A DNA stretch of 43,228 nucleotides from JARRNJ01 sp037385045 (GCA_037385045.1 JARRNJ010000011.1:1-43228), one strand, 5' to 3'; positions 25,603-34,551 are shown, numbered from the stretch's first letter. A program made the numbers and translations. The notes: generated by a model from the letters alone, not told the origin.

Positions 25603-26793
25603 TCAATGGAGCCTGGCGGTGACCGTCAGCACCTGGTCGGCGCGCAGCCAATGGCTGCGGCGCACCATGACCCGCACCGACTGGCCGGGGCGCTTGTTCC
25701 ACATCGCCACGCGCACGTCGGCCGGTTTGTCCACCGGCTGGCCGGCGATTGCCAGCAGCCGATCACCGACGCGCAGGCCGGCCGCCGCTGCGGCGCCGTC
25801 CGGATCCAGCTTGCCGATGCGCAGCGCATCGCCGTCGCGCTGCAGCACCACCCCGAGCACACCCGCCGGCGGCAGGGACTCGTGGCGCGACAGCAGCACG
25901 AAATCGGCCAGACCCGGCTCCAGCATCTGCGGCATGTCGTTGAGGACAATGGCACTGCGCACCGCCACGCGGCGGGTCAAACGCCGCGGGATGCCGGACC
26001 CGTATTCCAGATGGCCGTTGCCCGCCAATACCACCAGGCGCCGCTTGGGATGGCGCCGCAGATAGCGGGCGGCCCGCGCCGCCATGCCCTCGTCCCACAA
26101 CAGCTGCACGCTGTAGAAGTGTTCGAAGGTCGGCCGGTGAGGGCCGCCGTGCTCGTCGTAGACACGCTTCAGGCGCTTGCGATAGGCCTTATCGGAGCGG
26201 TCGATGTCTTGCGGAATCCGGGCGCGCTGCGCCGGTGTCAGGCTGCCGAGGCCGCTGCGCCCCACCTGGCGGGTGATCTCGACCGGAAGGTTGAGCGCCA
26301 CCAGGGGAATGCCATGGGCGCGGGCAAAACGCAGGATCGGCGCGTAAAGGCGGTAATCGTAGCCCCAGCGGCGGAAATACTCGGTGCCGCGCAGCATGGC
26401 GTCCTCGCTGATGCGCCCGGCCACGTATTCATCGAGGTAACGCTGGAACGGCTGCTGGAAATACTCCATGCCGATGGCCATGTGCGGATGCAGCGCGTGC
26501 AGCCGGCGAATGATTTGCAGCTGGTTGCGATGATCTTCGAGGCGATTGTGCACTTCGCCGACAAACACCACCCGCTGGGCCGCCAGCTTGGGCATAATAG
26601 CGTCGAGATCGGCCAGCGTGTCCAGGTCCACCGCCCTGGTGGCCACGCCCGGGTCCGGGACCGGCGCCGACGGCGCAACGGCCTTCACCGGCGGCGAATG
26701 CGCGGACACCGGCAGGGAGGGCGGTATCGGTTCGCAGGCGGCGAGGAAACCGGCCAACAGCGGCAGCAACAGACGGACGAAACGCTTCGGCAT
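25603..26793 (-). CDS. ChaN-family lipoprotein with C-terminal PDZ domain
   Basis: A 396-residue lipoprotein (lipobox LAAC near residue 20). The ChaN/Cofac_haem_bdg domain includes VVFVGEVHNRLEDH, MAIGMEYFQ and the later VVLAGNGHLEYGSGI; ChaN proteins bind haem between dimers and are linked to iron handling. The last 85 residues form a PDZ domain (GAAAAAGLRVGDRLLAIAGQPV). The fusion of ChaN with PDZ suggests a periplasmic haem or peptide-binding role near proteases. The divergent M1-type peptidase starts 80 bases away. ATG 26793 places the hydrophobic segment directly after the start; no strong Shine-Dalgarno is seen. Confidence 0.88.
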   Translation of the reverse strand: MPKRFVRLLLPLLAGFLAACEPIPPSLPVSAHSPPVKAVAPSAPVPDPGVATRAVDLDTLADLDAIMPKLAAQRVVFVGEVHNRLEDHRNQLQIIRRLHALHPHMAIGMEYFQQPFQRYLDEYVAGRISEDAMLRGTEYFRRWGYDYRLYAPILRFARAHGIPLVALNLPVEITRQVGRSGLGSLTPAQRARIPQDIDRSDKAYRKRLKRVYDEHGGPHRPTFEHFYSVQLLWDEGMAARAARYLRRHPKRRLVVLAGNGHLEYGSGIPRRLTRRVAVRSAIVLNDMPQMLEPGLADFVLLSRHESLPPAGVLGVVLQRDGDALRIGKLDPDGAAAAAGLRVGDRLLAIAGQPVDKPADVRVAMWNKRPGQSVRVMVRRSHWLRADQVLTVTARLH

Positions 26794-26873
26794 GGCTATC
26801 ATGTTAGACGATTGCGCACGGGCGCGGTAAGGTGCGTCTGTGCGGCGGACACGCACCGGCGGGAGGCACGGCA

Positions 26874-29051
26874 TTGCGGCTTTATCTGAATCGAGCAGTA
26901 TGGATCCTGATGCTGTGGGCCTGTGCCTGGGCGGCGCACGCCGAGCCCCAAGTCCATCATGACCTGGCGGTGACCCTCGACCCGTCGGCGGGCAGCCTGT
27001 CGGTACATGACCGCATCACCCTGCCCGCCGGCGGCACGCCGGAGCGGCCCAGCCACTGGACGTTTCTGCTTCACGCCGACCTGCAACCGCGGCTGCTGCA
27101 GCCCGACGGCGCCGAGCTGCATGAACTGGAGCGCGCCGAGGAAGGCGGGGTTGCGGTGCACCGCTACCGTCTCATTCTGCCAGCCGGCCAGCACCAATTG
27201 GAACTGGCCTACGGCGGCGTCATCAACCAGCGGGTCAGCGACGCCGACGCGGCCGCGGGTGTGCGGCCCGACACCTCCGGGTACATCGGCAGCGATGGCA
27301 TTTACCTGGACGGCGACAGTTACTGGTATCCGTGGTTCGGCGGCGAGCTGCGCAACTTCACCCTGACCGTGCGCCTGCCCCAGGGCTGGAGCGCGGTCAG
27401 CCAGGGTGCCGAAACCCCGCTGCCGGACGCCGACGGCGAACATCAGGCGCAATGGAGCGAACCGCAGCCCCAGGAGGACATCTATCTGGTGGCGGCCCGG
27501 TTCCAGCGCTACACCAGGCCCGGCACCTGGGCCGAGGCCATGGTCTACCTGCGCCGGCCCGATCAGCAACTGGCGGCCCGCTACCTGGACGCCACCGGGC
27601 ATTACCTCGATCTCTACAGCCGCCTGCTGGGTCCCTACCCTTACCCCAAGTTCGCCCTGGTGGAAAATTTCTGGGAGAGCGGCTTCGGCATGCCCTCCTT
27701 CACCCTGCTCGGCCCGCAGGTGATCCGCCTGCCGTTCATTATCGACACGTCCTATCCCCACGAAATACTTCACAACTGGTGGGGCAACAGCGTGTACGTG
27801 GACTACCGCACCGGCAACTGGTCGGAAGGGCTCACCACCTACCTGGCCGACTACCTCCTGGCCGAACAGCGCGGCCAAGGTGCCGACTACCGGCGCAATG
27901 CCCTGCAGCAATATGCCGACTACGTGGCGACGGCGCGGGACTTCCCGCTGGCCCGTTTCCGCGGCCGCCACGGCGAAGTCAGCCAGGCCGTGGGCTACAG
28001 CAAGGGACTGATGCTGTTTCACATGCTGCGCCGCCGGCTGGGCGACGACGTATTCGTGCAGGGGTTGCGCAAATTCTATCGCGACAACCGCTTCCGCCGC
28101 GCCGGCTTCGCCGACCTGCGCGCCGCCTTCGAGGCGGTCAGCGGCCAGCCGCTGCAGACCCTGTTCACCCAATGGGTGCAGCGCACCGGCGCGCCGCAGC
28201 TGCGCATCAGCGGCGTGCGCGTCGAGCCCCGGGGCGACGGCTACCGGGTTCGCGGGCTGCTGGAGCAGACCCAGGACGGGCCGGCCTACGACCTGCGGGT
28301 TCCGGTGGCGGTGCAGGGCCAGGGCGACGCCGAGGCGCAGGTATTTCAGCTGCCCATGCACGGCAAGCGTCTGCAGCTGGATCTGGCAGTGCGCTCCCGA
28401 CCCCTGCGCCTGGCGGTAGATCCGGCCTTCGATCTGTTCCGGCGGCTGCAGCGGGGCGAGATTCCCCCCGCCGTGAGCCAGCTGTTCGGGGCCGACAATC
28501 CGCTGTTCGTATTGCCCTCGGCGGCACCGGCGGCGTTGCGCGGCGGTTATCGGGCGCTGGCCGAACACTGGGCGGACCGGGCCGACCAGATCGTCTGGGA
28601 CGACGATCTGCAGGCGCTGCCCACGGATCGCGCCGTCTGGGTGCTGGGGTGGAACAACCGCTTCCGCCAGCAGGTGGAACAGATGCTCGGCGGACAAGCA
28701 CCGGCGTTCACCGACAGCGCGGTGACTATCGACGGGGCCACCGTGCAGCGCAGCGACACCAGCGTCGTATTGGTGGCGCGCCAGCCGGGCAATCCCGACA
28801 AAGCCGTGGGCTGGATCGGCTGCGCCGACCCGATCGCACTGCCGGGCTTGGCGCGCAAGGTGCCCCACTACGGCAAATACAGCTACCTGACCTTCCAGGG
28901 GCCGTCGCCGTCCAACGTGCTCAAGGGTCAATGGCCGGTGCGGAATTCGCCGCTGCAGGTCACGCTCGTTGCCGGAACTGAAGCGCCGCTGCGGCTGCCG
29001 CCGCGCCCCCCGTTGACGGCGGTATTGAAAACGACCGACAAATCCGACTGA
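26874..29051 (+). CDS. Secreted M1-like zinc metallopeptidase
   Basis: A 725-residue protein with a signal peptide (ILMLWACAWAAHA/EPQ) and an M1/gluzincin catalytic domain. The zinc motif is HEILHNWWGN (His296, Glu297, His300), with the third ligand in NWSEGLTTY; the spacing to this Glu is 17 residues, one fewer than in classical aminopeptidase N. The GAMEN exopeptidase motif appears as GFGMPSFTLLG, so aminopeptidase specificity is uncertain. The start is TTG 26874, 7 bases after GGGAGG; an upstream GTG in frame would spoil the signal peptide. It is first of three closely spaced plus-strand genes, ending 22 bases before the DUF3445 gene. Confidence 0.88.
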   Translation: MRLYLNRAVWILMLWACAWAAHAEPQVHHDLAVTLDPSAGSLSVHDRITLPAGGTPERPSHWTFLLHADLQPRLLQPDGAELHELERAEEGGVAVHRYRLILPAGQHQLELAYGGVINQRVSDADAAAGVRPDTSGYIGSDGIYLDGDSYWYPWFGGELRNFTLTVRLPQGWSAVSQGAETPLPDADGEHQAQWSEPQPQEDIYLVAARFQRYTRPGTWAEAMVYLRRPDQQLAARYLDATGHYLDLYSRLLGPYPYPKFALVENFWESGFGMPSFTLLGPQVIRLPFIIDTSYPHEILHNWWGNSVYVDYRTGNWSEGLTTYLADYLLAEQRGQGADYRRNALQQYADYVATARDFPLARFRGRHGEVSQAVGYSKGLMLFHMLRRRLGDDVFVQGLRKFYRDNRFRRAGFADLRAAFEAVSGQPLQTLFTQWVQRTGAPQLRISGVRVEPRGDGYRVRGLLEQTQDGPAYDLRVPVAVQGQGDAEAQVFQLPMHGKRLQLDLAVRSRPLRLAVDPAFDLFRRLQRGEIPPAVSQLFGADNPLFVLPSAAPAALRGGYRALAEHWADRADQIVWDDDLQALPTDRAVWVLGWNNRFRQQVEQMLGGQAPAFTDSAVTIDGATVQRSDTSVVLVARQPGNPDKAVGWIGCADPIALPGLARKVPHYGKYSYLTFQGPSPSNVLKGQWPVRNSPLQVTLVAGTEAPLRLPPRPPLTAVLKTTDKSD

Positions 29052-29073
29052 GGACCGCAGCGCCGGGAGAAGC

Positions 29074-30096
29074 ATGACAGTGACCTCCGCCGTCCCCGCC
29101 AGCGAAGCGCCCGGCCGCCTGCCGCAACCGGCACGCTACTTTCCGCTCAGCGGCCCGCGCTACGAGGTGAAAGTTGGCCTGCACCGTTTGGGCACCGACT
29201 TCGGCAACGGCGCGGCCGACGCCCGGGTGTTCCAACTCGACCGCGACTGGCCGGCGTATCGCCGGGCCAAACTGCAGGCGCGCGCCGAACGCCTGGACAA
29301 GTACGTGTGCCGCGACCCCCGCCTCGGCGCCCGCGCCGTCCAACACCTCACTGAGTACCTGCTGATTCGCCTGCCGCGGGAACACCCGGCGCAGTTCCGC
29401 CGCGAACCGCGCCCGGGCGGCGGCTATGTCCTGCACTGCGCACTGAGCGGCGAGCGCCTGGTCTTCGACCGTTACCTGGACCTGGCCGCCGTCGAAGGCC
29501 CCGACAGCCGCACCCCGGGCTACGGCGACGGGCTGGACGCGCTCGCCTGCCAGATCCAGGAAGACCTGGCTGTCGGCGAAACCGCGCCGGAAAGCGGGGA
29601 ACGGCTCACCTACCTGCACCTGTGCTGTCCCAACTACTGGGCCGCAGAAGCCAAGATCGGCGGCAGTTTCCTGTCCGTGCACCGGCCGGTGCCCCATTTC
29701 GACCGTATTGGGCGCCAGGCTGGCGCCTTGATCGAAACCCTGTCCCGACGCGGACCATTCGTGCGTTTCACGTGGGGCATTACCACCGATCCACGGCTCA
29801 ACCACCACCCGCAGCCGCCGGCCGGCGCGGATCCGGCGCAATGGAACGGCCGGCGCTTCGACCCGCAGCAGCCGCGGTTGTACCTGCGCGTCGAGCGCCA
29901 GGTGAACATTCCGTTGTCGAAGGCCGGCGCATTCGCCTTCACCATCCGCACCTACCTGCGCGAGATCGAAGAACTCGGGTCCGACCGGATCGCAACCCTG
30001 GCCGGCGCCATCGCGTCCATGACCGCGGACAGTCTGCATTACAAGGGCCTGGCATCGCAGCGCCAGGCGATTCTGGCATGGCTGCAGACCCTTTAG
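29074..30096 (+). CDS. DUF3445 / haem-dependent oxidative N-demethylase-like protein
   Basis: A 340-residue protein resembling DUF3445, the haem-binding alpha subunit family of oxidative N-demethylases. Shared features are the early MGL-type KVGLHRLG, the HLCCPNYWAAEAKIGGSFLSV block leading to HRPVPHFDRI, and the C-terminal RVERQVNIPLSKAGAFAFTIRTY. The alpha subunits bind haem b and catalyse oxidation of amines, with reductase subunits supplying electrons. Those reductase subunits are not adjacent here. The ATG follows GGGAGAAG closely. It is second in the peptidase/DUF3445/acylase operon. Confidence 0.78.
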   Translation: MTVTSAVPASEAPGRLPQPARYFPLSGPRYEVKVGLHRLGTDFGNGAADARVFQLDRDWPAYRRAKLQARAERLDKYVCRDPRLGARAVQHLTEYLLIRLPREHPAQFRREPRPGGGYVLHCALSGERLVFDRYLDLAAVEGPDSRTPGYGDGLDALACQIQEDLAVGETAPESGERLTYLHLCCPNYWAAEAKIGGSFLSVHRPVPHFDRIGRQAGALIETLSRRGPFVRFTWGITTDPRLNHHPQPPAGADPAQWNGRRFDPQQPRLYLRVERQVNIPLSKAGAFAFTIRTYLREIEELGSDRIATLAGAIASMTADSLHYKGLASQRQAILAWLQTL

Positions 30097-30140
30097 TGCA
30101 GGGGCGCCGCCAAACAGCACCCTAGCGCGGGGAGAAGCGG

Positions 30141-32279
30141 GTGAAACGACGCAGACTGCAGGCACCGCGCGGCACGGTTTCCGTGGAACGGGTTGCCGGC
30201 GGCGTCGCGCGGGTGCGCGCCGGCCACTGGCTCGACGCCTGGTACGCCCTGGGCTGGCTCCACGGCCGCGATCGGGGCGCGCAGCTCGCACTGGCCCGCG
30301 TGGTGGGCCAGGGGCGAATCTGCGAGCTGCTGCGCGACGACGATGATCTGTTGGAGATGGATCGGTATTTCCGCCGTTTCGGCATGGCTCGCGACGCCCA
30401 CCATCACATCGGTCGCATGGCGTCGCCCCACGCCGATCAATTGCACGCCTACGTCAACGGCCTCAACCGCGCCTGGCAGGAGCGCACACCGTTGCTGTTG
30501 CGCCTGGCGCGGTTCACGCCCGAGCCGTACCAGCCGGCCGACGTACTGCTGCTGGTCAAGCTCATGGCTTTCTCCGGGCTGGCCGAAGGCCAGCGCATCA
30601 CGGAACTGTTCGTGATCGAGGCGCTGCGCCGCGGCACCGACCCGGCGCTGCTCAAAGGATTGCTGCCGGCGCTGGACAACGTCGACCCGGCGCTGGTCCG
30701 TGGCCTGCGCCGCATGCCGCCGCTGTTCCCCGGCGCACGGCTGACCGGCGGGCTGCCGGTCACCGGGGGCAGCAATGCCTGGGCGGTGGCGGGCAGCCGC
30801 TCAAGCAGCGGCGCCCCCCTGCTCGCCAATGACCCGCACCTGGAAGTGAACCGGCTGCCGGCGTTGCTCTATGAAGCGGAACTGCGGGTGGGCGAGCGCT
30901 GGATCAAGGGTGCCACCATCCCCGGTCTGCCAGGGTTTGTCGCCGGCCGCACCCCGTCGCTGGCCTGGGGGGTCACCTACAGCTGCGCCGACACGTCCGA
31001 TTTCTTCGTCGAACGATGCAAAGACGCCCAGTACCTGCGCGACGGCCAGTGGGCACCGTTTCGCCGCCGCCGCGAGCGGATCCTGCGCCGGAGCCACGCC
31101 GCCGAGGAAATGGTGGTCCACGAAAACGAACACGGCATCCTCGAAGGCGACCCGCGCGAGGCCGGGGACTACCTGTGCTGGAACTGGACCGGGCTCGGCG
31201 AGGGCGGTCTCGGCGCCATCCGCGCGTACGCCGACCTGATCCAGTGCGATTCGGTGGACGAGGCGCGGCGCGCCGTGGAAGCCATGGACATACCGACCCT
31301 GCACATGGTGTTCGCCGATCACCGCGGCAACATCGGTTGCCAGACCACCGGCGCCGTGCCGCGCCGGCCGCGCCACTGGAGCGGTCTGGCGCCCGCGGCG
31401 GGCTTCGAGCGCCGCAATGACTGGCGGGGCCGGCTCGATCCGGCCCACGAACTTCCGGGCGAAACCAACCCCGGGGCCGGCTACATCGTCGTCACCAACG
31501 AGGCCCGCCAGTGTCCGGGTGGACCGCGGCTGGCCACCATTTGGCTTTCGGACTACCGCCGTGAGCGGGTCGAAGAGTTGCTCGCCCGCCACGACCGGAA
31601 CGCGACGGTCGAGGACATGCAGCGCTTGCAGTACGACGTGGTTTCACGCCAGGCGCGGCGGTTCCTGACCGAATACCTGCCGCTGCTGGAGGACGAGCCC
31701 CTGCGTGCGCAGTTGCAGCAGTGGAATCTCGAATACAGTGTCGATTCGACGGCGGCGGCGCGGTTCGAGGCCCTGCATCGGGAAGTGGTGGCGCAGGTGT
31801 TCGGACCGGCACTGGGCGAAGAATGGCTGCGCGATCTGTTGGCCAATACCGGCCTCTATCCGACGCTGATCGGATTTTTCGACGACGTATTGGCGCAACC
31901 GGATTCGGCCTGGCTGCCGGCCGGCCGGCGGCGCGAGCGCCTGCGCGGCGCCTTGGCGCGGGGCGCGGCGGTGCCGTCAGCGGCCTGGGGCGAGGTCAAC
32001 CGGGTGCTGTTCCGCAACCTGTTGCTGGGTTCAAAATGGCGATGGTTCAATCGCGGCCCCCACGGACTTGCCGGCAACGCCGCCACTGTCCACCAGGGCA
32101 CCCTGCTGCGCCTGGGGCGGCGCAACAGCAGCTTCGCGCCGTGCTATCACCTGGTGACCGATATGAGCAGCGACCGCGTGCGCACCAACCTGCCCGGCGG
32201 ACCAAGCGAATGGCCACTGTCGCTCCGCTACGCCAACGATCTGAGGCGCTGGCTCAGCGGCCGCTACAAGGAATGGTAA
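30141..32279 (+). CDS. Penicillin-acylase family (S45) hydrolase
   Basis: A 712-residue Ntn hydrolase of the penicillin acylase family. The autocatalytic cleavage point is at TGGSNAWAVAG, making Ser211 the N-terminal nucleophile of the beta chain. The following LLANDPHLEVNRL and the Asn/Arg-containing downstream segments are family features. S45 enzymes hydrolyse amide bonds, including acyl-homoserine lactones and beta-lactam side chains. Most are periplasmic, but no signal peptide is seen here. The start is GTG 30141, preceded by GGGGAG. It is last of the three-gene operon. Confidence 0.9.
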   Translation: MKRRRLQAPRGTVSVERVAGGVARVRAGHWLDAWYALGWLHGRDRGAQLALARVVGQGRICELLRDDDDLLEMDRYFRRFGMARDAHHHIGRMASPHADQLHAYVNGLNRAWQERTPLLLRLARFTPEPYQPADVLLLVKLMAFSGLAEGQRITELFVIEALRRGTDPALLKGLLPALDNVDPALVRGLRRMPPLFPGARLTGGLPVTGGSNAWAVAGSRSSSGAPLLANDPHLEVNRLPALLYEAELRVGERWIKGATIPGLPGFVAGRTPSLAWGVTYSCADTSDFFVERCKDAQYLRDGQWAPFRRRRERILRRSHAAEEMVVHENEHGILEGDPREAGDYLCWNWTGLGEGGLGAIRAYADLIQCDSVDEARRAVEAMDIPTLHMVFADHRGNIGCQTTGAVPRRPRHWSGLAPAAGFERRNDWRGRLDPAHELPGETNPGAGYIVVTNEARQCPGGPRLATIWLSDYRRERVEELLARHDRNATVEDMQRLQYDVVSRQARRFLTEYLPLLEDEPLRAQLQQWNLEYSVDSTAAARFEALHREVVAQVFGPALGEEWLRDLLANTGLYPTLIGFFDDVLAQPDSAWLPAGRRRERLRGALARGAAVPSAAWGEVNRVLFRNLLLGSKWRWFNRGPHGLAGNAATVHQGTLLRLGRRNSSFAPCYHLVTDMSSDRVRTNLPGGPSEWPLSLRYANDLRRWLSGRYKEW

Positions 32280-32289
32280 CCCGGGCGCT

Positions 32290-32757
32290 TCAGGCGCGTA
32301 CCAGCCGCTGGTCATCGGCCGCCGGCGTGTGATCCGGCCACAGCTCGATGCCTTCACAATAGCGCTTCGCCAGCAGGGTCAGCACGTGGCTGGAAACCGC
32401 CGGTTTGAGCCGCAGCTCGTGCAGGTCGAAACGGACCAGACGGCCGTTCAAGGAAGGTTTGGAAAACACGAACAGCTTGTGGCGGCGGATCTGGCTGCGC
32501 AGGAACTCGTATACGCTTTGCGGCTGCTGGCCGTGCACCTTCACCGTGGGCGCGCGCCAGATGCGCGCCGTGCGGTCATACTGGATCGACACCAGTTCAC
32601 CGACGACCGGGCCGATACCGACAATGTTGTCGCGTAACGCCCGCAACGGCTCATCGCCGGTACGCCGAAACGAACCATCATCAAGTTCCTGAAACACTTC
32701 CACACGATGCATTCCCAGCACCTCGAAGTACACCGGAATGCGAACACTCTCGGACAT
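32290..32757 (-). CDS. Conserved-looking cytoplasmic protein, unknown
   Basis: A 155-residue protein that I do not recognise. It has no signal peptide, membrane helix or cysteine cluster; one Cys lies near the C-terminus (KRYCEGIELWP). The N-terminal half looks like a small beta-rich domain (VRIPVYFEVLGMHRVEVFQE) and the C-terminal half is helical and basic (SQIRRHKLFVF, SSHVLTLLAKRY). ATG 32757 follows a strong GGGGGGAAG site and excludes an unlikely upstream leader. It is convergent with the acylase gene, 10 bases apart. Confidence 0.75.
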   Translation of the reverse strand: MSESVRIPVYFEVLGMHRVEVFQELDDGSFRRTGDEPLRALRDNIVGIGPVVGELVSIQYDRTARIWRAPTVKVHGQQPQSVYEFLRSQIRRHKLFVFSKPSLNGRLVRFDLHELRLKPAVSSHVLTLLAKRYCEGIELWPDHTPAADDQRLVRA

Positions 32758-32880
32758 TTGCTTCCCCCCTTTGTCGTCAAGGTTAAAGAAAGATCCCCAT
32801 CCCGCTTTAACACTTGCACTTTCCGTGCCGGACAATACCACACTCCGACGCCACGCTCACGGACGCTTGGCGGCGGCCAA

Positions 32881-32906
32881 AGAAAAAGGCGGCCCGGGGC
32901 CGCCTT
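32881..32906 (-). terminator. Rho-independent terminator
   Basis: On the minus strand the perfect 9-bp stem AAGGCGGCC/GGCCGCCTT (32886-32894 and 32898-32906) is followed by TTTTTCTTT. It would stop minus-strand transcripts arriving from the DUF2892 gene before the 32757 gene. Confidence 0.75.
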
Positions 32907-33078
32907 CAACCGCGTCGGAAGAGGAACGCCAACTGCGACTTCGTGGAAGGTTGTTCACCGGGCGATTCACCGGACGCAGGCAAGTGAGCGGTCCCGGGAG
33001 CCGGCGTTTGGCATGAAGCAGATGGCCCGATGGGCGCAATTGAGCGGCGGTGCGGCGCGCCAAACGCACCCGGCCGCC

Positions 33079-33165
33079 GGCGATTGGCCCCTGAGGCGTG
33101 GCCGGTCGGGGCGAGGCCGCGGGCGATTGGCCCGTGAGGCCCTGCCGGTCGGATCGAGGCCGCAG
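33079..33165. repeat. 43-bp imperfect tandem duplication
   Basis: GGCGATTGGCCCCTGAGGC (from 33079) recurs as GGCGATTGGCCCGTGAGGC (from 33122). The following GCCGGTCGG and GAGGCCGC phrases are also repeated. There is no coding function. Confidence 0.6.
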
Positions 33166-33197
33166 GTGGGGCGGCGACGCCGGTTGTGTTGTTGCGC

Positions 33198-33278
33198 GGT
33201 GGATGTGCTGCGCTTATCCACCCTACGTTTTTCAGGCCCGGGGATTATCGTAGGGGCGATAAGCGCAGCGCATCCACC
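33198..33278. repeat. Palindromic dispersed repeat, family B copy 2
   Basis: It begins GGTGGATGTGCTGCGCTTAT, continues CCACCCTAC and, after a loop, ends with GTAGGGGCGATAAGCGCAGC then GCATCCACC. The two arms are near-perfect inverted repeats. Confidence 0.85.
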
Positions 33279-33319
33279 GTTCTTACGACCATGTGTGAAC
33301 AACCTGGTGGGTTACGCAG

Positions 33320-33523
33320 CTAGTCAAATGCGACGCCCGGTTTCACCCCCACGGACTTGAGGATTTTGGCCAGCGGGCAGAAGCCGGTAAACGCCGACTG
33401 CAGCAGGTTGGCGCCAACAAACGCCGTCAACCACAACCAGTTGGGCGAATGCACCTGGGACAGCACCAGACTCAACAGAATGACGCTGCCGGCAAAAGCC
33501 AGCACGAAACGATCGACACTCAT
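33320..33523 (-). CDS. DUF2892 small membrane protein
   Basis: A 67-residue inner-membrane protein with two hydrophobic helices (FVLAFAGSVILLSLVLSQV and LWLTAFVGANLLQSAFTGF) and the CPLAKILKSVGVKPG tail, typical of DUF2892. The family occurs alone or fused to rhodanese domains (YgaP) and in sulfide-responsive operons. The ATG follows AGGAGG. Its promoter (33582-33609) contains a palindrome filling the spacer, which suggests repression by an ArsR-type regulator. The conserved Cys in FCPLAK could take part in sulfur chemistry. Confidence 0.9.
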   Translation of the reverse strand: MSVDRFVLAFAGSVILLSLVLSQVHSPNWLWLTAFVGANLLQSAFTGFCPLAKILKSVGVKPGVAFD

Positions 33524-33581
33524 GGTCGCTACCTCCTGACTGAAGTCGGGCGCGGCTTTCAAGAGCCGCGACTAGCACTCC

Positions 33582-33609
33582 AGTATATTAGTGAATGCTA
33601 ATAAGTCAA
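33582..33609 (-). promoter_or_regulatory. Sigma-70 promoter with operator in the spacer
   Basis: On the minus strand, TTGACT (33604-33609) and TATACT (33582-33587) are 16 bases apart. The spacer and -10 edge contain TATTAG-TGAATG-CTAATA (33586-33603), a perfect 6-6-6 inverted repeat. Its position would let a bound repressor exclude RNA polymerase from the DUF2892 promoter. The sequence resembles operators of ArsR-family sulfide sensors such as BigR/SqrR; no such regulator gene is in the window. Confidence 0.75.
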
Positions 33610-33765
33610 CCCGGCGACGGGCTGTTGACGGTGGAACAGGAACTTGGCACGGGAACCGTGGCGGCGCCGAATTTTCGGCGCCGTGTCCCCCGGACTTGGC
33701 AACCGGGCGGCGTGCCTTAAACTATCGCCGGGTACCGCCTGCAACCACTTTCCCCGGGACCGCCA

Positions 33766-34551
33766 ATGGCCTCAGCAACCTCGCCCTCGCTGTTCGTCTC
33801 CCACGGCGCGCCGACCCTGGCGCTGGAACCGAATGCCGCGCACCTTTTCCTGCGCCGGCTGCCGCAACAGCTGCCGCCCCCACGGGCGATCCTCGCGGTT
33901 TCGGCCCATTGGACCACCGCCGAGCCGGCGGTGGGAACCGGCGCCAAGCCGGACACCATTCACGATTTCGCCGGCTTCCCGCCGCAACTCTACGACCTCA
34001 CCTACCCTGCCCCGGGAGCCCCGGATGTGGCCGACGAAGTCCATGCGCTGCTGCAGGGCGCCGGTATCGCCGTGACCCGCGATCCCGACCGTGGTCTCGA
34101 TCACGGCGCCTGGGTGCCGTTGCGGCTCATGTATCCGCACGCCGATGTTCCCGTCACCCAGCTTTCCATCCAGCCGCACCTGGGGCCAGCGCACCACCTG
34201 GCACTGGGACGCACCCTGCAGACGCTGCGCCGGCGAGGCGTGTTGCTGCTGGCCAGCGGTGGTCTGGTCCACAACCTGGGCCGCCTGGACCGAAGCAGCC
34301 AACCGCCCCCATGGGCGGCGCAATTCGAGCAGTGGATGACCGACGCAGTTGTCGGCGGCGACCTCGAAGCGCTGCTGGCCTACCGCCAACGTGCGCCCCA
34401 TGCCGAGGACGCCCACCCCACCGACGAACACCTGCTGCCCCTGTTCGTGGCCCTGGGCGCCGCCGGCGACCGCCCCCGCGGATCGGTGCTGCACCGCAGC
34501 TTCACCTACGGCAGCCTCAGCATGGCCAGTTACGCTTTCAGCGAGGGCTAG
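33766..34551 (+). CDS. DODA-type extradiol aromatic dioxygenase
   Basis: A 261-residue class III (LigB-like) dioxygenase of the 4,5-DOPA extradiol/YgiD branch. Likely metal ligands are His in FVSHGAPT, His in VSAHWTT, and His later in LDHGAWVPL and VHNLG. Members ring-open catechol-type substrates using Zn or Fe; the physiological substrate in bacteria is often unknown. Length equals that of YgiD. It is divergent from the DUF2892 gene and convergent with the PA2778-like gene, from which it is separated by a repeat array. Confidence 0.92.
   Translation: MASATSPSLFVSHGAPTLALEPNAAHLFLRRLPQQLPPPRAILAVSAHWTTAEPAVGTGAKPDTIHDFAGFPPQLYDLTYPAPGAPDVADEVHALLQGAGIAVTRDPDRGLDHGAWVPLRLMYPHADVPVTQLSIQPHLGPAHHLALGRTLQTLRRRGVLLLASGGLVHNLGRLDRSSQPPPWAAQFEQWMTDAVVGGDLEALLAYRQRAPHAEDAHPTDEHLLPLFVALGAAGDRPRGSVLHRSFTYGSLSMASYAFSEG

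Larger units (their letters stand above)
32758..33319. other. Intergenic region with terminator and repeats
   Basis: This 562-base stretch has no supported gene. It holds a minus-strand terminator (32881-32906), a 43-bp tandem duplication (33079-33165) and a family B palindromic repeat (33198-33278). Confidence 0.6.

Noticed and set aside
33079..33165. Short repeats as a CRISPR remnant
   Set aside because: Only two imperfect copies directly abutting, no spacers and no cas genes in the window.
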